A DNA stretch of 64,000 bases. Source: Ruminococcus sp. YE282. Lineage in GTDB: Bacteria; Bacillota; Clostridia; Oscillospirales; Acutalibacteraceae. Each line of letters starts with the position of its first letter. The first letter of the stretch is position 1. Location: positions 1 through 64,000 of the forward strand of contig FMUV01000001.1 of assembly GCA_900101355.1 (NCBI GenBank), in the 5' to 3' direction. Shown here piece by piece: positions 7,085 to 14,767 of this stretch. Under the pieces are notes generated by a model. The model was given only the letters and a program-made list of their open reading frames with translations. It had not been told where the DNA came from and ran no database searches. The translations under genes and the position numbers were made by a program.

Positions 7085-8554
7085 ATGGATAAAAAATTTG
7101 ACGTAATAATTATAGGTACAGGTGCAGCCGGTTTGTATGCCGCACTTAATTTTCCAAGCGATATTAACGTTTTGCTTGTGTCAAAGCGTGAACTGCCGCT
7201 CTCGAACAGTTCGCTTGCACAGGGCGGCGTTGCGTGCGTGCTTGACACCGTGCACGATAATTACAAACTGCATATTACCGATACCCTGATTGCCGGAAAA
7301 TACAAGAACAATCTTTCGGCTGTTGAAAAACTTGTTAAAGAGGGACCGTCGGATGTATTAAAAATCAAACAGCTTGGCGTTGATTTTGATTTAAATCCGG
7401 ACGGAACAATGTGTAAGACCCTTGAGGCAGGTCACAGCCGCCACAGAATTGTTCATCACAAGGATTCAACAGGCAAGGCTATTGTTGACAAACTTATTGA
7501 AGTGGTGCTTACCCACCCAAATGTTACTGTTTGTGATAATGCACTTGTTTATTCAATTCAAAGAGTGTTCGGCGGATTTTATATCAATATCTTAAAAGAC
7601 GGCGAAAGCTTTTGCTATGGAACAAACTATTGTATACTGGCAACCGGCGGTATAGGAAGGGTGTATAAGTATACCACAAACTCCGCCATTGCAACAGGCG
7701 ACGGCATAGCTTTTGCCTATATGCTCGGCGCTAAAATCAGCCATCTTTCAAGGGTTCAGTTTCACCCGACTGCATTTGCTGCTGAAAAAGACCGTGAGAG
7801 GTTCCTTATAAGCGAAGCGGTAAGAGGAGAGGGCGCAGTCCTTCTTAATTGTGACGGAAGAAGATTTGCCTTTGATTATGACAGCAGAGGAGAGCTTGCT
7901 CCGCGTGATGTGGTTTCTGACGCTATCATTCGTGAATCTTTAAAGACAGGAAGCGAAAACTTCTATCTTGATATTACCGACAAGCCTGCCGAGTTTCTTA
8001 AAGAGCGTTTTCCGATGATATATGAACGCTGTCTTGAAGAGGGTGTTGACATTACCAAAGACAGGATTCCTGTGTTCCCGTGCCAGCACTATCTTATGGG
8101 CGGAATTAATGTTGATTTGGATGCCCGCACCTCGGTTGACGGTTTGTATGCAGCAGGCGAGTGTTCCCACACAGGCGTTCACGGCGCTAACCGACTTGCC
8201 AGCAATTCTCTTCTTGAGGCGCTTGTATTCTCAAGGTCGGCTGCTGAAGATATTACGAGAAAGATTAAAAAATACGGAAGAAAAACAATAGGCAGAGAAC
8301 CTGTTCACAAGCCGATTGAGGGCAAGGCGATGCCTCACGGCTTCCGTTCAAGAATAAGAGAAATAATGCAGGACGCTTATTTTGTTCTTCCGAAACCTGA
8401 AAAATATGAGGAAAGCTATCAAGAGGTTGAAAGCATTGTCAATCAGCTTTTCAGCGAAGACTATGAGATAACCTCTGACCTTGTAGAGGCAAAAAGCATT
8501 GCTGTTGTCGCAAGCATAATTCTTGATGAAGTACGGGAGGGTATAAACCTATGA
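7085..8554 (+). CDS. nadB: L-aspartate oxidase
   Basis: NadB oxidises L-aspartate to iminoaspartate, the first step of de novo NAD synthesis. From the start chosen here it has 489 residues. The N-terminal FAD motif IIGTGAAGLYAA, the SLAQGGVA block, HSRHRIVHHKD, and the C-terminal HGANRLASNSLLEALVF are characteristic of the L-aspartate oxidase and fumarate reductase flavoprotein family. I prefer ATG 7085 because AGGGA lies 9 bases upstream; the ATG at 7076 directly abuts that sequence. It overlaps nadC by four bases. The quinolinate synthase gene nadA, the usual third partner, is not in the window. Confidence 0.93.
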   Translation: MDKKFDVIIIGTGAAGLYAALNFPSDINVLLVSKRELPLSNSSLAQGGVACVLDTVHDNYKLHITDTLIAGKYKNNLSAVEKLVKEGPSDVLKIKQLGVDFDLNPDGTMCKTLEAGHSRHRIVHHKDSTGKAIVDKLIEVVLTHPNVTVCDNALVYSIQRVFGGFYINILKDGESFCYGTNYCILATGGIGRVYKYTTNSAIATGDGIAFAYMLGAKISHLSRVQFHPTAFAAEKDRERFLISEAVRGEGAVLLNCDGRRFAFDYDSRGELAPRDVVSDAIIRESLKTGSENFYLDITDKPAEFLKERFPMIYERCLEEGVDITKDRIPVFPCQHYLMGGINVDLDARTSVDGLYAAGECSHTGVHGANRLASNSLLEALVFSRSAAEDITRKIKKYGRKTIGREPVHKPIEGKAMPHGFRSRIREIMQDAYFVLPKPEKYEESYQEVESIVNQLFSEDYEITSDLVEAKSIAVVASIILDEVREGINL

Positions 8555-9393
8555 TGTTAAACAGTATTTATGTGGATAATTTGATTAAGACCGCTCTTTT
8601 GGAAGATATAAATTACCTTGATACAACCACGGATTACCTGATTGATGAAGAACAGGAAAACAGCGCAAAGTTCCTTGCAAAAAGCGACGGAATCCTTTGC
8701 GGAATTGAGGTTGCGCTGAGAGTTTTTGAAATTTTGCAGCCAAACGGATTTGAAACAAAAATATATAAGCACGACGGCGATAAGCTGAAAAAGGGCGATA
8801 TTATTGCCGAAATTCACGGAAAGACACGCACGATTTTAAAGGGCGAAAGAACTGCGCTTAACTTGATTCAGCATATGAGCGGAGTTGCAACGGCTACAAA
8901 CAAAGCCGTTGAGCTTGTTAAGGGTACAAATGCTTCAATTGCAGATACCCGCAAGACTCTTCCCGGACTTCGCCCGATTCAAAAATATGCCGTTACAGTC
9001 GGAGGCGGCAGAAACCACCGCTATAATCTTTCTGACGCAGCAATGCTCAAGGATAATCATATTGACGCAGGCGGCGGTATTGCAAATGCGGTTGCCAAGC
9101 TCAAAAAAAGACTTGGACATATGACAAAAATTGAGCTTGAAGTGCGTAATCTTGATGAACTGAAACAGGCTCTTGCAGCTGATGTTGATGTAATTATGCT
9201 TGACAATATGACTCCTGAAATGATGAAAGAGGCTGTTAAGATAACCGATGGCAAGGCCTTGCTTGAAGCAAGCGGAAATATTACCGACGAAACACTTAAA
9301 GAAGTTGCACAAACAGGCGTTGACATTATTTCAATGGGTGCATTAACTCATTCGGTCACAGCCTTTGACATTTCGTTAAAGATAACAGAATAA
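8551..9393 (+). CDS. nadC: Nicotinate-nucleotide pyrophosphorylase (carboxylating)
   Basis: NadC (280 aa) converts quinolinate and PRPP to nicotinate mononucleotide. The signature segment DTRKTLPGLRPIQKYAVTVG followed by GGRNHRYNLSDAAMLKDNH is intact, with the basic residues that bind quinolinate and PRPP. The C-terminal half has the barrel motif DVIMLDNMTPE and the EASGNI block. The ATG at 8551 overlaps the nadB stop (ATGATG), and a second ATG follows at 8554, so coupling is clear while the exact first codon is not. A strong hairpin follows. Confidence 0.95.
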   Translation: MMLNSIYVDNLIKTALLEDINYLDTTTDYLIDEEQENSAKFLAKSDGILCGIEVALRVFEILQPNGFETKIYKHDGDKLKKGDIIAEIHGKTRTILKGERTALNLIQHMSGVATATNKAVELVKGTNASIADTRKTLPGLRPIQKYAVTVGGGRNHRYNLSDAAMLKDNHIDAGGGIANAVAKLKKRLGHMTKIELEVRNLDELKQALAADVDVIMLDNMTPEMMKEAVKITDGKALLEASGNITDETLKEVAQTGVDIISMGALTHSVTAFDISLKITE

Positions 9394-9431
9394 CGGCTTC
9401 CATATTTTCGGATAGTATACAGATAAAATTC

Positions 9432-9470
9432 AAAGGCACTTTTGACTTAATTGTTGTCAAGAGTGCCTTT
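9432..9470. terminator. Shared terminator of nadC and galU
   Basis: Arms AAAGGCACTTTTGAC and GTCAAGAGTGCCTTT with a 9-nt loop, one G-T pair. It lies between convergent nadC and galU. U-runs are modest on both sides, so it is best read as a bidirectional terminator. Confidence 0.75.
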
Positions 9471-9512
9471 GGTTATATATTGAGCTATGTAATGATTTTC
9501 TATCTAATGATT

Positions 9513-10388
9513 TTAAAGTGTTTTTGCAATCTCTTTTATAAATTCTTTGAGCTGTTCGCTTGTTTCGGGATGATTGAGTCCTACTTCAATCTGTGCCTGC
9601 AAAATGCCGAATTTATTGCCCATATCATATCTTTTGCCCTCAAATTCAACGGCAGTCATACCCTTTGTGATTGCAATTTGGCGCATAGCGTCGGTCAACT
9701 GAATCTCGCCGCCGGCTCCGGGAGCTGTGTTTTCAAGAATATCAAAAATTTCAGCCGGCAGAACACATCTGTCAAGAATAGAATAAAGCGACAGAACTTC
9801 TTCTTTGGTTTGCGGCTTTTCTTTCATATCTGTGCATTTAAATACGTTATCGTGAATATTCTCAACCTTTAGTGAGCCGTATTTATGAATATCCTTTTCA
9901 GGAACCTTTTTTACACCTACAACGCCTTCGCCAAATTCGCCGTAGCAGTCTATAAGCTGCTTGATTGCAGGCTCGGTTTTGCTTACGATAACACCGTCGC
10001 CGTACATTACCGCAAAAGGCTCGTTGCCTACAAATGATTTTGCTTTTATAACGGCGTGACCAAGGCCTTTCATTTCTTTTTGTCTTATAAAACTGATGTT
10101 TGCAAGGTTTGAAATATTTCTTACGGTTTCTAAAAATTCTGTTTTGCCACTTTTTTCAAGTAAATTTTCAAGTTCGGGTGAAGCGTCAAAGTGGTCTTCT
10201 ATTAATCCTTTTCCCCTGTTCGTAATGATAAGTATGTCGGTTATGCCGGCTGCAACGGCTTCCTCAACAATGTACTGGATTGTGGGCTTGTCCACAATCG
10301 GGAACATTTCTTTTGGCATATTCTTTGTTGCAGGCAGAACTCTTGTTCCAAATCCCGCAGCAGGAATAACAGCTTTTGTGATTTTCAT
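9513..10388 (-). CDS. galU: UTP-glucose-1-phosphate uridylyltransferase
   Basis: GalU makes UDP-glucose for polysaccharide, glycolipid and galactose metabolism. The 291 residues include the nucleotide-binding start AAGFGTRVLPATKNMPKEM, IVDKPTIQYIVEEAVAAG, the YGDGVI metal region and GAGGEIQLTDAM, all typical of bacterial GalU. The ATG has GGAGGAAATTT immediately upstream. The 190-base spacer to the upstream zinc-finger gene holds the diverged copy of the repeated structured RNA element (10431-10579), in the same orientation, so galU probably has its own leader. Confidence 0.95.
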   Translation of the reverse strand: MKITKAVIPAAGFGTRVLPATKNMPKEMFPIVDKPTIQYIVEEAVAAGITDILIITNRGKGLIEDHFDASPELENLLEKSGKTEFLETVRNISNLANISFIRQKEMKGLGHAVIKAKSFVGNEPFAVMYGDGVIVSKTEPAIKQLIDCYGEFGEGVVGVKKVPEKDIHKYGSLKVENIHDNVFKCTDMKEKPQTKEEVLSLYSILDRCVLPAEIFDILENTAPGAGGEIQLTDAMRQIAITKGMTAVEFEGKRYDMGNKFGILQAQIEVGLNHPETSEQLKEFIKEIAKTL

Positions 10389-10430
10389 AAATTTCCTCCA
10401 AAAATTTTATATATTTAATATAATGAAAAT

Positions 10431-10579
10431 TAAAGTCAGAGCAACATTCTTCTTTGCTTTCAAGAAGCAGAACTTGCGAAAATTGCAAAAAGTGCAGAGG
10501 AGAGTTGCTTCTAAGGACTTAAGTGAGAGATTATAGCTTTCGCTATCAGTCGCCTTATGAATTGGGACTCCGCACTCAC
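10431..10579 (-). ncRNA. Structured leader RNA, diverged copy (upstream of galU)
   Basis: Read on the minus strand this segment resembles the three better copies at 11724, 54541 and 58572. It shares the ATAATCTC motif, the CTCTGCACTTTTTGC stretch (compare TTTGTACTGCTTGC), GAAAGCAAAG (compare GCAAGCAAAG) and the terminal TTGCTCTGACTTTAA (compare TTGCTCCGATTTA). The outer 3' arms are AGCAAC and GTTGCT instead of GGAGC and GCTCC, a changed but still paired helix. The 5' half is rearranged: GTGAG at the start could pair with CTCAC, and GATAGC-GAAA-GCTAT forms a tetraloop hairpin. It is about 149 nt and ends about 40 bases before the galU start. Function unknown. Confidence 0.5.
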
Positions 10580-10580
10580 G

Positions 10581-11594
10581 TTATAAAAACAAAGGTATAT
10601 AATTTAATACTAAAAATGCTATTTCAACGCACAATGCAAGCGGAAGATTTACGCCGCCCGAAGCTTCAAGCTTTTTGTTAATGTTGACGTCAACGGATTC
10701 CTTTTTTATTGCGTTGATTTTTTTGGTGCAATGCTTATAATATGTTCGGTTTGCAATAAATCCGCACACAATCATCAGTATTCCGTTTAATGCCGAGAGT
10801 ATATAAGGAGAATAGATGAACAAAATTTCCGACATCGAATACTGCGAGCCGAGCGACATGGTGTAGAACATCTGCGAACTGCTTGCCGAATTTATTATCG
10901 TATTCATATAGTTCTGATATTCCGGCATAAGCATAATAAAAAACTCGCCAACCGTAAAAGAAACGCTGAGCAGTGAAAAGATTATGCCTAACGCTATCAT
11001 TTTTCTGTACAGGAAATAAACCCCAGAGAATAAAAATGCCGCAAAGTTAAATCTTGATGTGCCGAAGTTTTTTATTTTGTTAAAAATCAAAAGGAAATAC
11101 TGCGTTGATTTTCCGACAAACTTTGACATTTCGCCAACCGTAACATTGTCGGCAATTTCCTGTTCGCTGTCAAGTCCTGCCAATGGGTCAAACGCCGGCA
11201 TTCCTGCTCCTGCATATCCAAACGGCGTTCCTTGACCAAACGGTTGCTGCGGATTGCCTTGATTTTGATACGGGTTTTGGCTTTCCTGTTTGGTGTCTTC
11301 GGAAAGCGGAAATCCGCATTTTCCGCAATAAAAAGATGTACTGTCGTTTACATGATGGCATCTTGGGCAGACAACGGTCGATTTTTCCTTGTCTGTATTA
11401 TCGTTTTCATCTTCATCTTTATTAAGTTCTTCAAAAGAAAAATCTTTTGAATGTTCTTCTTTATAGTAGCAATGACCAAGTTCTTCATAACATTTTCTGT
11501 GGTGCGGAGCACCGCAATCAGGGCACACAACAATATCGTCGCCCTGCTTAAAATGTTCATTGCATACGGGGCATTTGTAATTTGTAAATTCCAT
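10581..11594 (-). CDS. RING-like and zinc-ribbon membrane protein
   Basis: A 337-residue protein with two N-terminal metal-binding modules and a membrane-embedded C-terminus. Residues about 8-42 (CPVCNEHFKQGDDIVVCPDC, then GAPHHRKCY) have the spacing of prokaryotic RING fingers. Residues about 75-95 (CPRCHH and CGKCG) form a zinc ribbon. A Gln/Pro/Gly-rich linker leads to a DUF2628-like region with about four hydrophobic segments (AAFLFSGVYFLYRKM is typical). Its role is unknown; such proteins may sense or scaffold at the membrane. Start ATG with GGAGGAAAAT upstream. It is divergent from prfB. Confidence 0.75.
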   Translation of the reverse strand: MEFTNYKCPVCNEHFKQGDDIVVCPDCGAPHHRKCYEELGHCYYKEEHSKDFSFEELNKDEDENDNTDKEKSTVVCPRCHHVNDSTSFYCGKCGFPLSEDTKQESQNPYQNQGNPQQPFGQGTPFGYAGAGMPAFDPLAGLDSEQEIADNVTVGEMSKFVGKSTQYFLLIFNKIKNFGTSRFNFAAFLFSGVYFLYRKMIALGIIFSLLSVSFTVGEFFIMLMPEYQNYMNTIINSASSSQMFYTMSLGSQYSMSEILFIYSPYILSALNGILMIVCGFIANRTYYKHCTKKINAIKKESVDVNINKKLEASGGVNLPLALCVEIAFLVLNYIPLFL

Positions 11595-11690
11595 ATTTTC
11601 CTCCGTATATTCTATTTCACATTAAATTATAACAAATTAACAGATTAATTGCAATAACAATTCGTTTAAAATAAATTTTTTAAATAAAAG

Positions 11691-11719
11691 TTTACATTTT
11701 ATGCGTAATTTGGTATAAT
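11691..11719 (+). promoter_or_regulatory. Promoter of the prfB leader transcript
   Basis: TTTACA (11691-11696), a spacer of exactly 17 bases, and a perfect TATAAT (11714-11719). Predicted transcription start about 11725, which is the first base of the structured element. Confidence 0.8.
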
Positions 11720-11723
11720 CATA

Positions 11724-11886
11724 GTGCAGATATTTCTCGCCCGTTAGGTGCGGTATCTGTTGCGGTCTTTCGGCAAAAGAACAATCTCACGCCGAAACCC
11801 GAGGAGCTTATGCCTCTTTTGTGCTGTTTGCAATTTATGATGGTTTTTACATCTTGCGAACAAAGCAGAGCGTTGCTCCGATTTAT
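11724..11886 (+). ncRNA. Structured leader RNA, copy upstream of prfB
   Basis: A 163-nt element that begins at the predicted transcription start and ends about 92 bases before the prfB ATG. Visible helices are CAGATA with TATCTG (11727-11732/11754-11759), TTTCGGC with GCCGAAA (11768-11774/11791-11797), GGAGC with GCTCC (11803-11807/11875-11879) and, inside it, GTTTGC with GCGAAC (11826-11831/11856-11861). The unpaired motif ACAATCTCAC sits before the second arm of helix two. Copies at 54541 and 58572 share motif order, length and the 3' block AACAAAGCAG..TTGCTCCGATTTA. I do not recognise the class. A cis-acting leader is the simplest reading, but a free small RNA is also possible. Confidence 0.7.
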
Positions 11887-11978
11887 AAATTTATGGTTAA
11901 TATATTATCCGCTTATGTGTGATAATATATATTGTCTTACAATTATTTGATTTAATATATTTAGAAAGGTATATTTTA

Positions 11979-13097
11979 ATGGTACAATTTGAGGAATTAT
12001 TGCTTTCTTTGCAGGCGTTAAAGCCTGAAATCGACGATTTGTCGGATGCACTCGGAATGAAAGGTATGAAATCCGAGATACAGCAGCTTGAGTTAAAGGC
12101 TACTGAGCCGGGATTTTGGGACGATGTCGAAAAGTCTCAAAAGGTTTTGCAAAAAACAGGCTCGTTAAAGGGCAAGGTAGAAGCTTATGAAAACCTTGTT
12201 GCAAAATACGAAGATACTGCGGCTTTGATTGAACTTGCCAACGAGGAAGAAGACCTTTCGCTTCTTGAGGAAGCTCAGAGTGAGGTTGAAGCCGTTAAGA
12301 CAAATCTTGAAAAACAGCGTTTGCAAACCCTTTTAACCGGCGAATATGATAAAAATAATGCAATTCTTACTTTCCACGCAGGTTCCGGCGGTACGGAAGC
12401 TCAGGATTGGGCAGAGATGCTGTACAGAATGTATACACGTTGGTCAGAGGCTCACGGCTTTAAGGTAAAAGAGGTTGACTACCTTGACGGCGACGAGGCA
12501 GGTTTGAAAAGTGCGGTCCTGTTAATAGAGGGTGAAAACGCATACGGTTATCTTAAAAGCGAAGCGGGAGTTCACAGACTTGTTCGTGTTTCTCCGTTTG
12601 ACTCGGCAGGACGCCGTCACACAAGTTTTTCGTCATTAGAGGTTATGCCCGAAATGGACGACGATATTCAGGTAAACATTGCTCCCGAGGACATCAAAAT
12701 GGACGTTTATCGTGCAAGCGGTGCAGGCGGTCAGAAAGTCAACAAGACTTCTTCTGCCGTTCGTCTTACACATATCCCAACGGGAATCGTTGTTGCCAGC
12801 CAGGTTGAGCGAAGCCAGTATCAGAACCGTGACGTTGCAATGAAAATGCTCATTTCAAAACTCGTTGAAATCAAAGAGCGTGAGCATCTTGAAAAAATTG
12901 AAGATATAAAAGGCGTTCAAAAGGAAATCACCTGGGGTTCGCAAATACGCAGCTATGTATTTATGCCGTACACAATGGTTAAAGACCACCGCACAGGCTA
13001 TGAAACAGGTAATATTCAGGCTGTAATGGACGGCGACCTTGACGGATTTATCAATGCTTACTTAAAATGTGCAAGTCTTGGCACTCTGCAAAAGTAA
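11979..13097 (+). CDS. prfB: Peptide chain release factor 2
   Basis: RF2 recognises UGA and UAA stop codons and triggers peptide release. From ATG 11979 it has 372 aa, with AGAAAGG about 9 bases upstream; the frame is open further upstream but that part overlaps the leader. The stop-codon reading tripeptide SPF is in RVSPFDSAGRRHTS, and the catalytic GGQ is in GAGGQKVNKTSS. The N-terminal helical domain continues without interruption through the point where most prfB genes carry the CUUUGA programmed +1 frameshift. There is no in-frame UGA, so the usual autoregulation is absent. A structured leader RNA precedes the gene. Confidence 0.96.
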   Translation: MVQFEELLLSLQALKPEIDDLSDALGMKGMKSEIQQLELKATEPGFWDDVEKSQKVLQKTGSLKGKVEAYENLVAKYEDTAALIELANEEEDLSLLEEAQSEVEAVKTNLEKQRLQTLLTGEYDKNNAILTFHAGSGGTEAQDWAEMLYRMYTRWSEAHGFKVKEVDYLDGDEAGLKSAVLLIEGENAYGYLKSEAGVHRLVRVSPFDSAGRRHTSFSSLEVMPEMDDDIQVNIAPEDIKMDVYRASGAGGQKVNKTSSAVRLTHIPTGIVVASQVERSQYQNRDVAMKMLISKLVEIKEREHLEKIEDIKGVQKEITWGSQIRSYVFMPYTMVKDHRTGYETGNIQAVMDGDLDGFINAYLKCASLGTLQK

Positions 13098-13225
13098 TTT
13101 GTATATGATAATGTATGGTCCGTTTTGGATTATCAGAAATTAATTTATTTAAGTTATTAAAGCGACGAATATTTCGTTGGTTAATATAAAACACAATTGT
13201 TGTTATAGAAAAGGAAATGGTATAG

Positions 13226-14437
13226 ATGAAGTATCTTGTAATGCTTTGTGACGGTATGGCAGATGAGCCGAACGAGGCTCTCGGCGGCGTCACACCTATG
13301 GAAAAAGCCGACAAACCTTGCATGGACAGTCTTGCTGCAAAGGCAGAGGTCGGTATGGTAAAAACAGTTGCAGAGGGACTAAAACCCGGAAGCGACGTTG
13401 CAAATCTTTCTGTTCTCGGCTATGAACCGGCAGTTTATTACAGCGGACGTTCTCCGCTTGAAGCCGTAAGCATTGGTATTGACCTTAGTGAAACAGACGT
13501 AACTCTAAGGTGCAATCTTGTAACATTGTCCGATGAGCCCGAATATTCCGACAAAACTATGGTTGATTACTGCGGCGGCGATATTTCAACTCCCGAGGCT
13601 AAAGAACTTATTGATTATATTCAGAAAAACCTCGGCGACGATACGTTTAGTTTTTATCCCGGAGTTTCATATCGTCATTGCCTTGTTTGGAAGAACGGCA
13701 ATCCGCACCCCGGAGAGCTTACTCCTCCTCACGACATTTCAAACCGTGTGATTAAAGATTATATTCCAAAGGGTGACGACACCGCAAAGCTTTATGATTT
13801 GATGAAAAAAAGTTATGACTTGCTCAAAGATCACCCGATTAACAAAAAGAGAGTTGCCGAGGGAAAAAGACCTGCAAACTCAATTTGGCTGTGGGGCGAA
13901 GGAACTAAACCGAAGCTTGACACGTTCTTTAAAAAGTTTGGCAAAAAGGGCAGTATGATTTCTGCTGTGGATTTGTTGAAAGGAATTGCAATTTGTGCAG
14001 GAATGAACAGCGTTGATGTTGACGGAGCAACAGGCTATATTGACACCAACTTTGATGGCAAATGCCAGGCTGCGATTAATGAATTTAAAAACGGTTCCGA
14101 TTTGGTATATATTCACGTTGAAGCTCCCGACGAATGCGGTCACAGGGGAGAGGCTGAAAACAAAGTTAAAGCCATTGAAATGATTGATAAGCATATACTC
14201 GGACCTGTTACAGAGTTTTTGAAGTCTTATGATGATTTTGCGGTTCTTGTTTGCCCTGACCATCCAACACCGCTTGCAATCAAAACTCACACTTCAAATC
14301 CTGTTCCTTACCTTATTTACGACAGCAAAAATCCTGTTGACAGCAAGGTAACTTGCTTCTGCGAAAAGCAGGCAAAAGAAACAGGCAATTATATTGCCAA
14401 GGGATTTACGATGATGAATCATTTTCTTTCAAAATAA
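13226..14437 (+). CDS. apgM: Cofactor-independent phosphoglycerate mutase, archaeal type (ApgM-like)
   Basis: This 403-residue alkaline phosphatase superfamily enzyme belongs to the ApgM group of 2,3-bisphosphoglycerate-independent phosphoglycerate mutases. It begins with the metal-binding MLCDGMADEP. The nucleophile serine lies in GSDVANLSVLGY (about residues 55-66), and the C-terminal metal ligands lie in HVEAPDECGHRGE and CPDHPTP. Clostridia often carry this protein in addition to the bacterial type, and a gpmI gene is present here at 49382. Its exact substrate in bacteria is uncertain; some members are discussed as homoserine-kinase-like. The start ATG has AAAAGGAAAT upstream. Confidence 0.85.
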   Translation: MKYLVMLCDGMADEPNEALGGVTPMEKADKPCMDSLAAKAEVGMVKTVAEGLKPGSDVANLSVLGYEPAVYYSGRSPLEAVSIGIDLSETDVTLRCNLVTLSDEPEYSDKTMVDYCGGDISTPEAKELIDYIQKNLGDDTFSFYPGVSYRHCLVWKNGNPHPGELTPPHDISNRVIKDYIPKGDDTAKLYDLMKKSYDLLKDHPINKKRVAEGKRPANSIWLWGEGTKPKLDTFFKKFGKKGSMISAVDLLKGIAICAGMNSVDVDGATGYIDTNFDGKCQAAINEFKNGSDLVYIHVEAPDECGHRGEAENKVKAIEMIDKHILGPVTEFLKSYDDFAVLVCPDHPTPLAIKTHTSNPVPYLIYDSKNPVDSKVTCFCEKQAKETGNYIAKGFTMMNHFLSK

Positions 14438-14472
14438 TTACAATCATCAACACAATTCTTTATAATAATCAT

Positions 14473-14522
14473 ACCTCTGCATTTATAATGTAGTTATCAT
14501 TAATAAGTGCGGAGGTTTTTTT
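14473..14522 (+). terminator. Terminator of apgM carrying the next gene's ribosome binding site
   Basis: ACCTCTGCA (14473-14481) pairs with TGCGGAGGT (14508-14516) and is followed by seven T residues. The loop is long (26 nt). GGAGG in the 3' arm is also the Shine-Dalgarno of the small gene that starts at 14523, so the hairpin could both end transcripts and hide the site. Confidence 0.6.
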
Positions 14523-14684
14523 GTGTTTGATATAATATTTACAGCGGCGTCTACTGTAATAATAACTGCATTAATAATTATTTTATCACTCTTGGCTAGG
14601 TGTATATATATTCTTTTATCTGCGCTGATTAAAAGATTTAGGGACAAAATTATTGTTTATCGACCGCAAAAGAATAGAAATTGA
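14523..14684 (+). CDS. Predicted small single-pass membrane protein
   Basis: A 53-residue reading frame starting GTG at 14523, with GGAGG ending 7 bases before it. The product begins MFDIIFTAASTVIITALIII and continues as one long hydrophobic helix (about residues 5-35), then a basic tail (IKRFRDKIIVYRPQKNRN). Good ribosome binding site, ideal spacing and a coherent topology suggest a real gene, but there is no family match I can name. Its ribosome binding site lies in the terminator-like hairpin, so expression may depend on read-through or a promoter near 14439-14467. Confidence 0.5.
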   Translation: MFDIIFTAASTVIITALIIILSLLARCIYILLSALIKRFRDKIIVYRPQKNRN

Positions 14685-14767
14685 CGTGTCTTCAAAAAAT
14701 ATTTTTACTATTCAAATATAAAAAAATATGTTATACTATCTCTATATTAATTTAGGAAGTAGATATA

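Noticed and set aside
11919..11978. In-frame extension of prfB upstream of 11979
   Set aside because: The extra 20 codons lie after the leader without a ribosome binding site, whereas ATG 11979 has AGAAAGG 9 bases upstream and matches the usual RF2 start.
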